The notes: generated by a model not told the origin, from the sequence alone. Shown: positions 44,733 through 54,288, numbered from the stretch's first letter. The stretch is DNA of 63,683 nucleotides from DATGMS01 sp040905145 (GCA_040905145.1 JBBDSC010000011.1:1-63683); one strand, 5' to 3'. Translations and numbers: made by a program.

Positions 44733-44797
44733 TTAGTAATTCCGCCTTTCAATGACATCTCTAAAGTCCCCACTTAAGTGGGGATTTAGGGGGCAAG
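44733..44797 (-). repeat. Diverged partial copy of the triple-hairpin repeat
   Basis: Contains the second and third hairpin regions (CCTTTCAATGAC, then AAAGTCCCC and GATTTAGGGGG) but not the first. The GC stem is the perfect 18-base palindrome TCCCCACTTAAGTGGGGA (44767-44784), where units A-C have TCCCCC-loop-GGGGGA, so bases changed on both arms while pairing was kept. Confidence 0.7.
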
Positions 44798-44872
44798 TCC
44801 TTTTCGGTAATCCAAACCGGACAAACAGGGAAAATTGATAACTTAACACTGATAAATCAAATTATGAGAATA

Positions 44873-44903
44873 TTTGTCTACTTATCAGGTGGGTGTAATT
44901 TTG
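44873..44903 (+). promoter_or_regulatory. Promoter of yigZ
   Basis: TTTG (44873-44876), 19 bases, TAATTTTG (44896-44903): a perfect match to the Bacteroidetes vegetative promoter. The start would be near 44910, about 21 bases before the yigZ ATG. Confidence 0.65.
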
Positions 44904-44930
44904 TTTTAGTTAACCTTTATCATATATAAA

Positions 44931-45528
44931 ATGGACGATACGTTTTTGACCCTGAAAAAGGAATCTGAAGGGATATACAAGGAAAAAGGAAGCAAATTTC
45001 TGGCCTTTGCCTATCCAGTGAGGAAGGAAGAGGAAATAAAAGAAAAGCTGGCGCATCTAAAAAAGCAATATATACGATGCCAGGCACCATTGCTATGGTT
45101 ATATCCTGGGAAAAGACCAACAAAACTACAGGGCCAACGATGACGGCGAACCCGGTCACTCTGCAGGGGATCCTATCCTGGGCCAGATCAGGTCCAATAA
45201 TTTAACCAATGTGCTGATTGTGGTGGTCCGGTATTTTGGGGGCACAAAATTGGGTGTGGGAGGATTAATCACAGCTTATAAAACAGCGGCCGCTGAAGCC
45301 ATTTCTGCCAATGAGATCATCACCCAAACAGTAACCCATCCTATCAGGTTCCAATTTGATTACCTGGACATGAACAAGGTGATGCGGCTGATCAAAGAAG
45401 GGGATCTTGGTGTCATACAGCAGCATTTTGACAACCATTGTGTCATGACCCTTGCTGTCCGGGAAGCTTTATACGGAGAAGTAACCCATCAATTGGTCCT
45501 AATCCCCTCTGTTAAATTATTGGATTAA
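44931..45528 (+). pseudogene. yigZ: YigZ/IMPACT family protein with a one-base frameshift
   Basis: The first 45 codons read KESEGIYKEKGSKFLAFAYP in one frame; after CAATAT near 45070 the frame shifts by one base. The second frame then gives YDARHHCYGYILGKD, RANDDGEPGHSAGDPILGQI and VVRYFGGTKLGVGGLITAY, the hallmark of the UPF0029/IMPACT N-terminal domain, to a stop at 45528. Joined, the protein would be about 198 residues, normal for the family, so a single extra base in TATATA is the only defect. It could be a sequencing error or a recent mutation. YigZ proteins bind translation or regulatory factors; the role in Bacteroidetes is unknown. Confidence 0.85.
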
Positions 45529-46120
45529 GCAACTCATCCAGATACCCTTTTTTGTAAAGCTCCTGGAAAATCTCCAGACAGGCCCAGGCATCGGTAGCGG
45601 CATAAAGCAATTGTTTGTCGGTTAATTTTTCCCCTTCCCAATTTGAAACCTGTTCGGATTTGGAAATCCTGATATTCAGCACCATGGCACTTAAATTCCT
45701 TACCCCAACATTTATAAAACCTATTCTTTTCAATTCTTCGTTCAGATCAAAGAAAGAGGCTGGTGCAAAGGTGGGCAAAAGTTTCTTTAGGGCCTTTAAA
45801 TCATCCCGGACCGCTGCTCCAATTTTAACGATTTTGGGATCTTGCAGAATATCCTGAATGCCCGCAGGTAATCCTATCTGCTTTAACCTGAAAAGAAACG
45901 CTGTATCCCGAGTAGACAATTGCAACAGGGAAACATTATAGGAAACTCCTTTTTTGAAAGCAGGCCTGGTTTCCGTATCAAAGCCCAAGAAACGTGATTT
46001 CCTCAATTCATAAACTGCCTCAGTAAGTAAATTGGGATCATCTATTAATACAATCTTTCCTTCAAATGCTCCGATATCCAATGAATTTACTTCTTCTTTG
46101 CTTATATTTAGTGGAATCAT
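45512..46120 (-). CDS. 3'-5' exonuclease of the DEDD family (RNase D-like)
   Basis: A 202-residue single-domain exonuclease. The DEDDy motifs are visible: FLGFDTETRP (motif I, about residues 44-53), AAVRDDLKALKKLL (motif II, about 102) and LLYAATDAWACLEIF (motif III with Y and D, about 170-184). There is no HRDC domain, so it is not a full RNase D. Its end overlaps the yigZ end by 17 bases tail to tail, and its ATG overlaps the nhaC stop (ATGA). A role in RNA or DNA trimming is expected from the family. Confidence 0.9.
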   Translation of the reverse strand: MIPLNISKEEVNSLDIGAFEGKIVLIDDPNLLTEAVYELRKSRFLGFDTETRPAFKKGVSYNVSLLQLSTRDTAFLFRLKQIGLPAGIQDILQDPKIVKIGAAVRDDLKALKKLLPTFAPASFFDLNEELKRIGFINVGVRNLSAMVLNIRISKSEQVSNWEGEKLTDKQLLYAATDAWACLEIFQELYKKGYLDELLNPII

Positions 46121-47598
46121 ACGGCTATCTCTTCTTCAATTTCCTTCATTTCTTCTTCGGTATAATAGTTGATACCCAACTTTAGGTACCCATATAAAAC
46201 GGTCATAAACGGACTGATAATATTAAAAAAACAATAAGGGAAATAAGTTAAAGTGGCCACTCCCAGTACTGTTGCCTGTGTGGCACCACAGGTATTCCAG
46301 GGGATCAATACTGAAGTGACTGTGGCACTGTCTTCCAAAGTCCTACTTAGGTTCTCCGGTTTTAACCTCTTTTTTTTGTAAATATCGGCATACATTCTTC
46401 CGGGGATCAATATAGCCAGATACTGATCCGAAGTGGTGAGGTTAAAGAATACACACGTGGCTGCTGTAGAAGCTATCAGTGATCCTAAGGAATGTACTTT
46501 CCTGATCACAGCCTCGGCAATCACCCGCAGCATGCCGCTTTCTTCCATAATTCCACCAAATACCATGGCGCAAATAATCAACCAAATGGTATGCAGCATA
46601 CCTGCCATCCCTCCGGTAACCAACAATTCATTCACCACCTCATTGGAAGTGATGATACTGATTTCGCCATACAAGGACATCATCACTGCTTTGAATGAAT
46701 TGTACGCATAGCCCGCATTAGGCTCATCCGCAATAAGCTGAATGACCTGGGGCTGGAAAATCACGGCAAACAGGCCACCGAGTATAGCGCCTACAAAAAG
46801 TGCGGGTACCGCAGGTACTTTCTTTACAATCATGGCCAACACCACTAAGGGAACGATAAACAACCAGCCGTTGATTTCAAATTTTTCCAGAATTACAGCC
46901 GATATTTCCCTTGTCTGTATAACGGATCCCTCCGCTTCATACATCGTCCCGATTCCACCAAAAATGATCAAGGTGATCAAAATCGAGGGTACGGTGGTTT
47001 TCGTCATGTGCCGGATATGGGTAAATAAATCAGTCCCTGCCATCGCAGGTGCAAGATTGGTCGTATCAGAAAGAGGTGACATTTTATCCCCAAAATAGGC
47101 CCCGGATATAATGGCCCCAGCAATAATCCCTTCATCAAAACCTAAGGCCCTGCCTATCCCCAACAAGGCCACCCCTACGGTCGCGACCGTGGTCCAGCTA
47201 CTTCCTGTGGCCACTGATACGATGGCGCAAACTACACAGGCTGCCAACAGAAATATGACAGGCGTCAAAAACTTAAGACCATAATAAATCATGGCAGGCA
47301 CAATCCCACTGAGCATCCAAGTCCCCGCCAAAGCACCTATAAGAAACAATATTAAAATAGAAGGCATGGCCGAGCCGATACTCTTAACTATACCATGCTG
47401 AAGTCTTTCCCATTCAAATCCCAGCCGAAAAACAGCTACGAAGGCTGCTATAGCGGATGCAATAATCAATACCAGCTGATTTGAACCTGATAATCCCTCT
47501 ACTCCAAAGACATAGAGGTTTATCGCCAGTAAAAGAACAAGAATGATGATTGGAAATAAAGCCTCTGACATAGAAGGCTCTTTATATTTACCCGTCAT
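46117..47598 (-). CDS. nhaC: Na+/H+ antiporter NhaC
   Basis: A 493-residue polytopic inner-membrane antiporter that expels sodium in exchange for protons. About twelve hydrophobic segments; NhaC family blocks include TGSSWTTVATVGVALLGIG (about residue 130), GAIISGAYFGDKMSPLSDTT (about 160) and DSATVTSVLIPWNTCGATQA near the C-terminus. The start is an ATG at 47598; a second ATG nine codons downstream is possible. It is coupled to the downstream exonuclease gene by a four-base overlap. Suits a marine or saline habitat (inference). Confidence 0.93.
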   Translation of the reverse strand: MTGKYKEPSMSEALFPIIILVLLLAINLYVFGVEGLSGSNQLVLIIASAIAAFVAVFRLGFEWERLQHGIVKSIGSAMPSILILFLIGALAGTWMLSGIVPAMIYYGLKFLTPVIFLLAACVVCAIVSVATGSSWTTVATVGVALLGIGRALGFDEGIIAGAIISGAYFGDKMSPLSDTTNLAPAMAGTDLFTHIRHMTKTTVPSILITLIIFGGIGTMYEAEGSVIQTREISAVILEKFEINGWLFIVPLVVLAMIVKKVPAVPALFVGAILGGLFAVIFQPQVIQLIADEPNAGYAYNSFKAVMMSLYGEISIITSNEVVNELLVTGGMAGMLHTIWLIICAMVFGGIMEESGMLRVIAEAVIRKVHSLGSLIASTAATCVFFNLTTSDQYLAILIPGRMYADIYKKKRLKPENLSRTLEDSATVTSVLIPWNTCGATQATVLGVATLTYFPYCFFNIISPFMTVLYGYLKLGINYYTEEEMKEIEEEIAV

Positions 47599-47997
47599 TA
47601 ATTCTACCCGTAAAATTCTAAAAGTTAAAACTAATAAAAAAATATGGTTTTATGATGAAGCAAGAAGTTCCACGTTCCGTCGAAGCCTCTACCCAACAAT
47701 GCGGCATCAAGTATGATCATTTTCGCCAACACCACAAAGACAAATAATTTGAACAAAAATATTTTAATTCCAAAAAAAGAAAATATTTGTTTGGGTAAGA
47801 TTTTTGAACAGTATTTATTAAATTATGGAGGTTTAGCTGGAAGACCGGAGTGGGAAGATTGCAAGACATGACACGTATGACTTTAGATGTCGATTGTCAA
47901 TTTATCATTAATAACTTAGTAACCAATAACTCTCGACAATTTAGCTTTCCCACCAATGCGGTGGTAAACCGATTAACCGACATATATCTAAAAAATC
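47599..47997. other. Intergenic region between nhaC and the DUF962 gene
   Basis: About 400 bases between two divergent genes. I see no open frame, no recognised repeat and no promoter with both elements correctly spaced. It must hold both promoters. Confidence 0.5.
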
Positions 47998-48477
47998 ATG
48001 AGAAAAATTGACCTGTTACTTAGTGAATATGGGATGAGCCATCAGCATCCTACCAATAAAACCATACATTGGATATGTGTTCCTGCAATATTTTTTAGCA
48101 TTGTAGGATTGATTTTCTGCATTCCAGCGGGCCCATTGGAAATATTATCCCCACTTATTGGAAATTTCGCCAACTGGGCGACACTTGTTTTGGCCGTCGT
48201 TTTGATCTATTACGCTGCACTATCCCCGCCCTTGGCCTTGGGTATGTTTCTATTTTCAGCTTTGTGTCTGGCAGTAGCCAATTTGATCACCATTGTTTCC
48301 CCAGTTCCCCTTTGGGCGATAAGCCTTGGGGTATTCTTCATCTCCTGGATAATCCAATTTTACGGACACAAAATCGAAGGTAAGAAGCCCTCTTTCCTGA
48401 AGGATGTGCAGTTTCTTCTAATAGGACCGGCCTGGCTAATGCACTTTATTTATAAGCGTTTTGGATTTGCTTACTAG
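47998..48477 (+). CDS. DUF962 / Mpo1-like membrane protein
   Basis: A 159-residue protein with four hydrophobic segments. The N-terminus has YGMSHQHPTNKTIHWICVP, the histidine pattern H-x-H followed by N-x-x-H-x-x-G/C typical of DUF962, and a second histidine cluster occurs near residue 122 (IIQFYGHKIEGKKPS). Yeast Mpo1 of this family is a 2-hydroxy fatty acid dioxygenase that needs iron; the bacterial members are less studied. A role in fatty-acid alpha-oxidation is inferred from the family. It converges with the patatin gene, with 38 bases between. Confidence 0.87.
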   Translation: MRKIDLLLSEYGMSHQHPTNKTIHWICVPAIFFSIVGLIFCIPAGPLEILSPLIGNFANWATLVLAVVLIYYAALSPPLALGMFLFSALCLAVANLITIVSPVPLWAISLGVFFISWIIQFYGHKIEGKKPSFLKDVQFLLIGPAWLMHFIYKRFGFAY

Positions 48478-48515
48478 ATAATTTCCACTTTAAGCATCCA
48501 AAATTCCCCACTTTT

Positions 48516-50804
48516 TTATTTTGGTCCTGAAAATAATGTGGTCAACCGCTGAAGTGAATGTTGGTTATTTGGGGTAAGGATATTGTTGATGATCGATTTT
48601 TTCTCCCTGGCGGTCAACCGCCAATTGAGGGAAGCCTTCTGGATCTCAAATTCTTCTTGCATCTTTGGATCACCATTTTCTCCTAAGGGTAACATCTTCC
48701 TGACAAAATTCTCTGTACTGTATTCAAATTCAACCCGCTCCAAATCGAAAGGCAGGTTTTCCTTCATATAATGGAACAAGCCTTCATTATCCATGGTCTG
48801 AACATTGTGCCAATTGATATAAATGTTCTTAAATGGGGTAATAATTTTTTGGGTTATGGAGGGGATTTGTTTCTTTTTGATTTCATTGATCTTTTCAGAA
48901 TCCCTTATCGTCAACAATAAGACTCCGGAGGTATTCTCCCTTATCCAATCCTGGAAAATGTAAGCAAACTTCATAGCATCCTGAACACCAAAATTATCGG
49001 CCAGTCCGGCATCCATGGTAGCCATTTGGGGATCTGAGGGAAGCTGGATATTTGGGGTGAAAAAAGGGAAAGTCGCCCCCATCCTCAAAGCGCTGATGAA
49101 CCTTAAGTTACCCGCATCCTGATCCCTGAAAAACCGCATAAAATCTATGGCAGGGCTTTTTTCATTTTCCCCTCCCAAACTACTTTTTGATACCCCCATA
49201 TAACTCATAGAATGGGGGGAAATCATTAATTTTCTCGCATCATTGATAATCAGGGGAGTTATCGGCATCATGGGGATCTTGGCCTCCCACTCCGGCTGCC
49301 AATAATCAAATAAGGGTTTATCCAATATTCCTTTGGTATTAATATTTAACTGATTTTCAAAGGCATACCCCCTATCTTTTAGGTAACGGTGTCCATTGTA
49401 TTTGAAATGCTGACTCCTTATTAAAAGGTCATTTACCAATAAAGTGAAGATAATAGCATTTAAATGATCGGATGACATTTGCTCCAGGTACATTTCGTCA
49501 GTCACATCAACAGTAGGATCACTCAAAGACCGAAGGTATAGTTCTCTGAAAAAAGCAGCCCCAATAACACCTCCCGAAGCCCCGGTTATTATTTGTGTAT
49601 GTTCGAATAATCCCCCATCAGTGGCTATTTGGGATTCCTGCAGTACTTTTAGGGTCCATAAAGCAGCACGTTGCCCCCCACCACTGGTGGCGATCAATAC
49701 CATTTTAGGCTTAGGGTTGTCCGGAAATTTCCGTTTCCAGGTGTTCAATATCTTTAAGGTATTTTCCTTGTCTTTTTTCACCGTATCGGGATGAACAAGA
49801 GAATTCAACCTACTGAGATTATAAGGTGCGGGGCTTTGGCTATAATCGAGCCCAAAAGCAGCATGGGGGCGGTTCAGTAGGGAAGTCTGGGAAAAGAAGT
49901 TAACAACAACAAACAATAGAACAGCAGCCGAGAGGGCCCAGCTCCTTAACCAGAAAGTAATTGCCCCCACCATCATGGTCAGGATGGAAAGCAATAGGGT
50001 AGCACTCATGGCAGCAGGAATCTGAAGAGGTAAGTTTTCCCTGAAAAATCCCAAGACGAGAATAAAGAGTATCAGTATCAACTGCATAAAAAAGAGATTA
50101 AGGTGGTTTTGGTCAAAAACCTTCAACAATTCATGCGCTTTAAACCTGGCCAGATCCGGTCTGGCATATTGGATTTTTAAGTTTACCCCAAAATAATTGT
50201 CTACGTGATCTTTTACTCTTTTCCTTTCTTTATATCTTTGAATGATATTGGCCCTTGGGAGATATGTTTTTCTCAATCGCTTATCTAAAGTGTCGGCGAA
50301 AAGCACGAAAAAATCCTTATTGGTAAACCTAAAATAGAAAAATAGGATAAAAAAAGTAAGAACCGTCCCGCCAACAAACCCGAGTAAAAACTGGGCAATA
50401 ATCCAATTGTTTTCCAGTTCATTGTCCAATTGGAAACGGATAATGCAATACACATAGATCAAGTAAAAAATCAGGGGAATCAGGCTGTTATTAATGCAAA
50501 AATGCAAAAAGGGTTTTGTTACCACAGCAAGAAACTTGAACCTTGATCCATCCATAATATAGGAGGTCATGTGGAATGCCATGGTATAAATCCCAAATCC
50601 AATCCCCATTAGAAAAAAGCCCAACCAAGAAACCTGGTTTAAATACTCCGGATCCAAAAACAGGTAGGGAATGCCTAAAACTTTCCCGAATTTTCCCAGG
50701 ACAATGAAAATCAGCAAGACCCATATCCCTACCAAGGCCAGATTTTTCTTGAAATGAAGAAGAAGCAATTGTATAGGAAAGCTGTAAAAAATTTTATGCC
50801 ACAT
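48516..50804 (-). CDS. Membrane-anchored patatin-like phospholipase
   Basis: A 762-residue protein. The first half has four to five N-terminal transmembrane segments (residues 20-175), then a charged stretch and further hydrophobic segments near 240-320. The catalytic patatin domain starts about residue 365 with the glycine-rich oxyanion motif ATSGGGQRAALW, the nucleophile elbow GASGGVIG (about 408) and the aspartate in MDAGLADNFG (about 610). The membrane half is unusual for patatins, which are mostly soluble or outer membrane proteins with BamA-like barrels. It should act on membrane lipids; the substrate is unknown. Confidence 0.82.
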   Translation of the reverse strand: MWHKIFYSFPIQLLLLHFKKNLALVGIWVLLIFIVLGKFGKVLGIPYLFLDPEYLNQVSWLGFFLMGIGFGIYTMAFHMTSYIMDGSRFKFLAVVTKPFLHFCINNSLIPLIFYLIYVYCIIRFQLDNELENNWIIAQFLLGFVGGTVLTFFILFFYFRFTNKDFFVLFADTLDKRLRKTYLPRANIIQRYKERKRVKDHVDNYFGVNLKIQYARPDLARFKAHELLKVFDQNHLNLFFMQLILILFILVLGFFRENLPLQIPAAMSATLLLSILTMMVGAITFWLRSWALSAAVLLFVVVNFFSQTSLLNRPHAAFGLDYSQSPAPYNLSRLNSLVHPDTVKKDKENTLKILNTWKRKFPDNPKPKMVLIATSGGGQRAALWTLKVLQESQIATDGGLFEHTQIITGASGGVIGAAFFRELYLRSLSDPTVDVTDEMYLEQMSSDHLNAIIFTLLVNDLLIRSQHFKYNGHRYLKDRGYAFENQLNINTKGILDKPLFDYWQPEWEAKIPMMPITPLIINDARKLMISPHSMSYMGVSKSSLGGENEKSPAIDFMRFFRDQDAGNLRFISALRMGATFPFFTPNIQLPSDPQMATMDAGLADNFGVQDAMKFAYIFQDWIRENTSGVLLLTIRDSEKINEIKKKQIPSITQKIITPFKNIYINWHNVQTMDNEGLFHYMKENLPFDLERVEFEYSTENFVRKMLPLGENGDPKMQEEFEIQKASLNWRLTAREKKSIINNILTPNNQHSLQRLTTLFSGPK

Positions 50805-50952
50805 ATAATTTTTTATTATTAATATACATGATTTATTGGTGAAAAATAACCTTTAGGAAAAACAGTTTGAATATACCCGCTTTGGATAGCCGTATAAACG
50901 CAATGAAATTAATATCTGAGTAACTAATTTTGTAATTAAATAAAAGTTTAAT

Positions 50953-51300
50953 ATGGAAAACATCAAAGACTATATTAACAGCATTGCTGTGATCATGGAA
51001 GCTGTGGGAGTAATCACTATTGTGAGTGGAATGGCTATGGCCCTGATAAAATTTATTTTCACCAGTCAGGGGATCAAGTCCCGATCGTATAAACTCTTGA
51101 GAAAGGAACTTGGCAAAGGCATATTGTTGGGACTGGAAATTCTGGTCGCAGCCGACATAATTGCAACAGTGGTCACAGAACCAACAATGGATAAAGTATT
51201 GACATTAGCAGTTATTGTGTTGATAAGAACCTTCTTGAGCTTATCCTTGGAAGTAGAATTAGATGGGAAGTTCCCATGGCAAAAACAAAAAAATAATTAA
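50953..51300 (+). CDS. DUF1622 family membrane protein
   Basis: A 115-residue protein with three hydrophobic segments (about 11-33, 56-77, 81-99) and a conserved KLLRKELGKGILLGLEILVAAD stretch of which the LGLEILVAADI part is characteristic of DUF1622. Function is unknown. A TAATTTTG sequence 20 bases upstream of the start could be its -7 element, but no -33 element fits. Confidence 0.82.
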   Translation: MENIKDYINSIAVIMEAVGVITIVSGMAMALIKFIFTSQGIKSRSYKLLRKELGKGILLGLEILVAADIIATVVTEPTMDKVLTLAVIVLIRTFLSLSLEVELDGKFPWQKQKNN

Positions 51301-51434
51301 AGAAATTGTAATCAGATATACACAATCAGAATTCATTAGCAATTGATCTTCGAATTTTAAGAATTTGAAAAATTTATATTGGGCTTTATGCAATAGGTAT
51401 TACCTTAGCCGTTCAATCGAACAAAGAATTTTCA

Positions 51435-51974
51435 ATGAGAACTTGGTTTTTGTGTAAAGTAAAATACGCTAAGGAAAATGAGCAAGGCTTGCTTAAAAAT
51501 GTATCGGAACAATATCTAGTGGATGCGGTTTCCTTCACGGAAGCCGAAGCCAGGATTTATGATAGGCTGGGAAGTGTGATCCGTGGTGATTTTCAAGTGA
51601 CCAACATCAGCAAGAGCAATATTGTGGATGTTTTCTTTTATGAGGATATTGATATATGGTATAAGTGTAAGGTGACCTATGTCGTAGCGGATGCAGACAG
51701 TGGCAAAGAAAAAAAGGTAACCCAATATATGTTGATTTCCGCGCATCATGTCAAAGAAGCATATGAGCGGATTCATGAAAGCCTAAATAATATGTTGGTG
51801 AGTTTTGCTGTGCCCGATATTACCGAAAGTCCCATCATAGAGATTTTCCCTTATGAAAAAGATGATGATGAACTAAATACTTCCATTCCTGAAAAGTCCC
51901 CTGCTTCCCTGAACGAAAGAGAGACAGTATCAACATCCCCTTTTGATGAAGAGGATGATTCTATTGAGAAATAG
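51435..51974 (+). CDS. DUF4494 family protein
   Basis: A 179-residue soluble protein. It starts RTWFLCKVKYAKENEQG and contains YLVDAVSFTEAEARIYD and VTQYMLISAHHVKEAYERI, which identify the Bacteroidetes family DUF4494 (usual length about 150-180). The last 35 residues are low-complexity and acidic (DEEDDSIEK end). No function is known. It lies alone, 134 bases downstream of the DUF1622 gene. Confidence 0.85.
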   Translation: MRTWFLCKVKYAKENEQGLLKNVSEQYLVDAVSFTEAEARIYDRLGSVIRGDFQVTNISKSNIVDVFFYEDIDIWYKCKVTYVVADADSGKEKKVTQYMLISAHHVKEAYERIHESLNNMLVSFAVPDITESPIIEIFPYEKDDDELNTSIPEKSPASLNERETVSTSPFDEEDDSIEK

Positions 51975-52085
51975 CCAATCAGTGGCATGGAAAGATTTTG
52001 AATCATTATGGTGGAATAATAAAAGTCAGCCTGGTATAGAAGGTGGCGTTTTTTAATATTATTCCCTAACGAGACAATAATTTTC

Positions 52086-52115
52086 TTGTAATAAAAATAA
52101 AATGCATTAAATTTG
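52086..52115 (+). promoter_or_regulatory. Promoter upstream of the outer-membrane protein gene
   Basis: TTG (52086-52088) and TAAATTTG (52108-52115) are 19 bases apart, matching the Bacteroidetes promoter. The start would be near 52121, about 60 bases before the ATG at 52181. Confidence 0.55.
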
Positions 52116-52180
52116 TTAAGAAAAGCTTTTTTAATGGTATATTCCTTTTTTTTTAATTAACTTACATAACCAATTTGTCG

Positions 52181-52873
52181 ATGAAACACGCCATACTAAT
52201 TACATTAATTTGTATAGCCGCCATTAACCTGACGAAAGCTCAAGATGATAGGACTGACCGCGCTGGTGTCGGTATTGGACCTGCCATGATGTATGGGGAT
52301 AATACTGGAATTAACAGAGAATTAAAGTTTAAAGTATTACCTGCCCTGACGGTTGATTACAATAAAAAACTTCATACTTTTTTTGATGTGAGGGGAAGTT
52401 TAGGATGGCAAATGGTCAATAGTGGCCATTTTTATAATCTGAAAATAATTAGAAAGATTGCTGAAAGGAACCTTCCACATGCTTTCAAGGGGAATGCATT
52501 CTATGCGGATATAATGCCGATCTACCACATCAACCCTAATCAAAGTGGATATCTTCCTGCAGAATATAAAATATATGGGGGAGTAGGTCTGGGAGTTGCC
52601 CATGTAAGGAGAACCGACCAAACCATGGTCTTCACGGAACAAACATCCACCATCCGCTCCACCAAAGGAACAAATACCTCTGTTTATGTGCCCCTTCGTC
52701 TAGGAGTAACCAAAGACTTTAAAGACGATTGGGAAATAGGCTTGGAACCAACGTTGATGATCAGTTTTTTTGGTGAACTTGACGGCAATGACCTTCAGCA
52801 GAAAATCAGTAAATACGATATGCTTTTTCAATTTCAGTTTTTTGTAAGGAGAAAGCTTGACTTTGACCGATGA
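52181..52873 (+). CDS. Secreted or outer-membrane beta-barrel protein, unknown
   Basis: About 230 residues with a signal peptide (MKHAILITLICIAAINLTKA, cleavage before QDD). The mature part alternates hydrophobic and polar residues with many glycines and aromatics, as in small beta-barrels, for example VGIGPAMMYGDNTG and VYVPLRLGVTKDF, and ends in an aromatic-rich strand FQFQFFVRRKLDF. I place the start at the ATG 52181 rather than the in-frame TTG two codons upstream. No specific family is recognised. Confidence 0.65.
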   Translation: MKHAILITLICIAAINLTKAQDDRTDRAGVGIGPAMMYGDNTGINRELKFKVLPALTVDYNKKLHTFFDVRGSLGWQMVNSGHFYNLKIIRKIAERNLPHAFKGNAFYADIMPIYHINPNQSGYLPAEYKIYGGVGLGVAHVRRTDQTMVFTEQTSTIRSTKGTNTSVYVPLRLGVTKDFKDDWEIGLEPTLMISFFGELDGNDLQQKISKYDMLFQFQFFVRRKLDFDR

Positions 52874-52938
52874 TAAACCATCGGTTATCCATACATTTTT
52901 CTATATATAAGGAAAAGCCCATTTAACCTTTCTTTTTT

Positions 52939-54288
52939 ATGAAAAATAATCAGTATGTTATATTCCTCTCCCTAGTTGCGGCATTGGGGGGATTTCTTTT
53001 TGGATTTGATACGGCAGTGATTTCTGGTGCGGAGAGACAAATTCAGGAAATTTGGGGATTAAGTGATTGGACTCACGGTCTGGCTGTTGCCATAGCTTTA
53101 TACGGCACCGTGATTGGCGCTTTGTTTGGAGGAATACCTGCGGATAAATATGGCCGCAAAATTTCCTTGGTTTGGATTGGGATTTTATTTTTTGTCTCTG
53201 CAGTTGGCTCTTCGCTTGCTCCGGAAGTCAATTCCTTTATGTTTTTCAGATTTATTGGAGGCTTAGGTGTGGGGGCTTCTTCTGTGGTGGCCCCAATGTA
53301 TATCAGTGAAATTGCCCCAGCCAAAAGCCGGGGCAGGCTCGTTGCGCTTTTCCAATTCAATCTGGTATTCGGGATTCTGGTGGCGTACTTTTCCAATTAT
53401 CTTATCGATATAGCTTCCTTTGAGGAAAGCTGGAGATGGATGCTAGGAGTGGAAGCTGTCCCTGCTTTTATCTATACCCTTTTGGTATTTAATGTCCCAC
53501 AAAGCCCAAGATGGTTGATAGCCAGAAAAGATGACTTTGAACAGGCTAGAAGAATACTTGCCAAGACCGATCCGGAGGGCGTGGATGAGGCGATCCATTT
53601 GGCCCTGGAAGAAAAGAAGTCCATTCGATTAGAGATTGGGTTTTCTGCCCTTTTTCATGCCAAATATATCCATATTACTTTCTTGGCAATATTGTTGGCC
53701 CTTTTCAATCAGCTTTCGGGAATAAACGCCATTATTTATTTTGCTCCAAGGGTGTTTGAAATGGCGGGAATCAGTTCCGAAAGTGCTTTGCTTTCCACCA
53801 TAGGCATCGGAGTCGTTAACCTGGTAGCCACTATGTTGGGACTTTACTTGATTGACAGGATCGGCAGAAAAAAACTGATGTACATCGGGTCAGTGGGATA
53901 TATCATTTCATTGGGACTGATTGCTTATTCCTTTTCTGGAGGGCAGATCCCTTCCCATTATCTGCCCATCTTTGTGTTCTTGTTTATTGCCTCCCATGCC
54001 ATAGGACAGGGAAGCGTGATATGGGTGTTCATTTCGGAAATTTTCCCCAATGAGTTAAGAGCTTATGGACAATCTATCGGTAGCTTTACCCATTGGATCC
54101 TTGCAGCTCTCATTGCGAATGTCTTCCCTTTCTTTGCCAATCAGCTTGGGCCGGTAACAATTTTTGGATTCTTTGGGGTGATGATGATCCTCCAATTGAT
54201 TTGGGTGGCCGTACGCATGCCTGAAACAAAAGGGCGCTCCCTGGAAGAAATACAGCAAGACTTAAAAAAAAGCGGTAACCTTGGATAA
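52939..54288 (+). CDS. Sugar porter (MFS superfamily)
   Basis: A 449-residue inner-membrane sugar importer with twelve predicted helices. Sugar-porter signatures are FGFDTAVISGA (helix 1), DKYGRKISL between helices 2 and 3, PQSPRWLIARK after helix 6, NQLSGINAIIYFAP in helix 7, DRIGRKKLM, and PETKGRSLEEIQ at the C-terminus. The closest known members carry hexoses or xylose with protons. The downstream carbohydrate kinase, which overlaps the stop by eight bases, suggests fructose as substrate. Confidence 0.93.
   Translation: MKNNQYVIFLSLVAALGGFLFGFDTAVISGAERQIQEIWGLSDWTHGLAVAIALYGTVIGALFGGIPADKYGRKISLVWIGILFFVSAVGSSLAPEVNSFMFFRFIGGLGVGASSVVAPMYISEIAPAKSRGRLVALFQFNLVFGILVAYFSNYLIDIASFEESWRWMLGVEAVPAFIYTLLVFNVPQSPRWLIARKDDFEQARRILAKTDPEGVDEAIHLALEEKKSIRLEIGFSALFHAKYIHITFLAILLALFNQLSGINAIIYFAPRVFEMAGISSESALLSTIGIGVVNLVATMLGLYLIDRIGRKKLMYIGSVGYIISLGLIAYSFSGGQIPSHYLPIFVFLFIASHAIGQGSVIWVFISEIFPNELRAYGQSIGSFTHWILAALIANVFPFFANQLGPVTIFGFFGVMMILQLIWVAVRMPETKGRSLEEIQQDLKKSGNLG

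Noticed and set aside
48498..48524. Terminator between the convergent DUF962 and patatin genes
   Set aside because: The CCAAAAT/ATTTTGG inverted repeat has only seven AT-rich pairs with a 13-base loop and overlaps the patatin stop; too weak to call.
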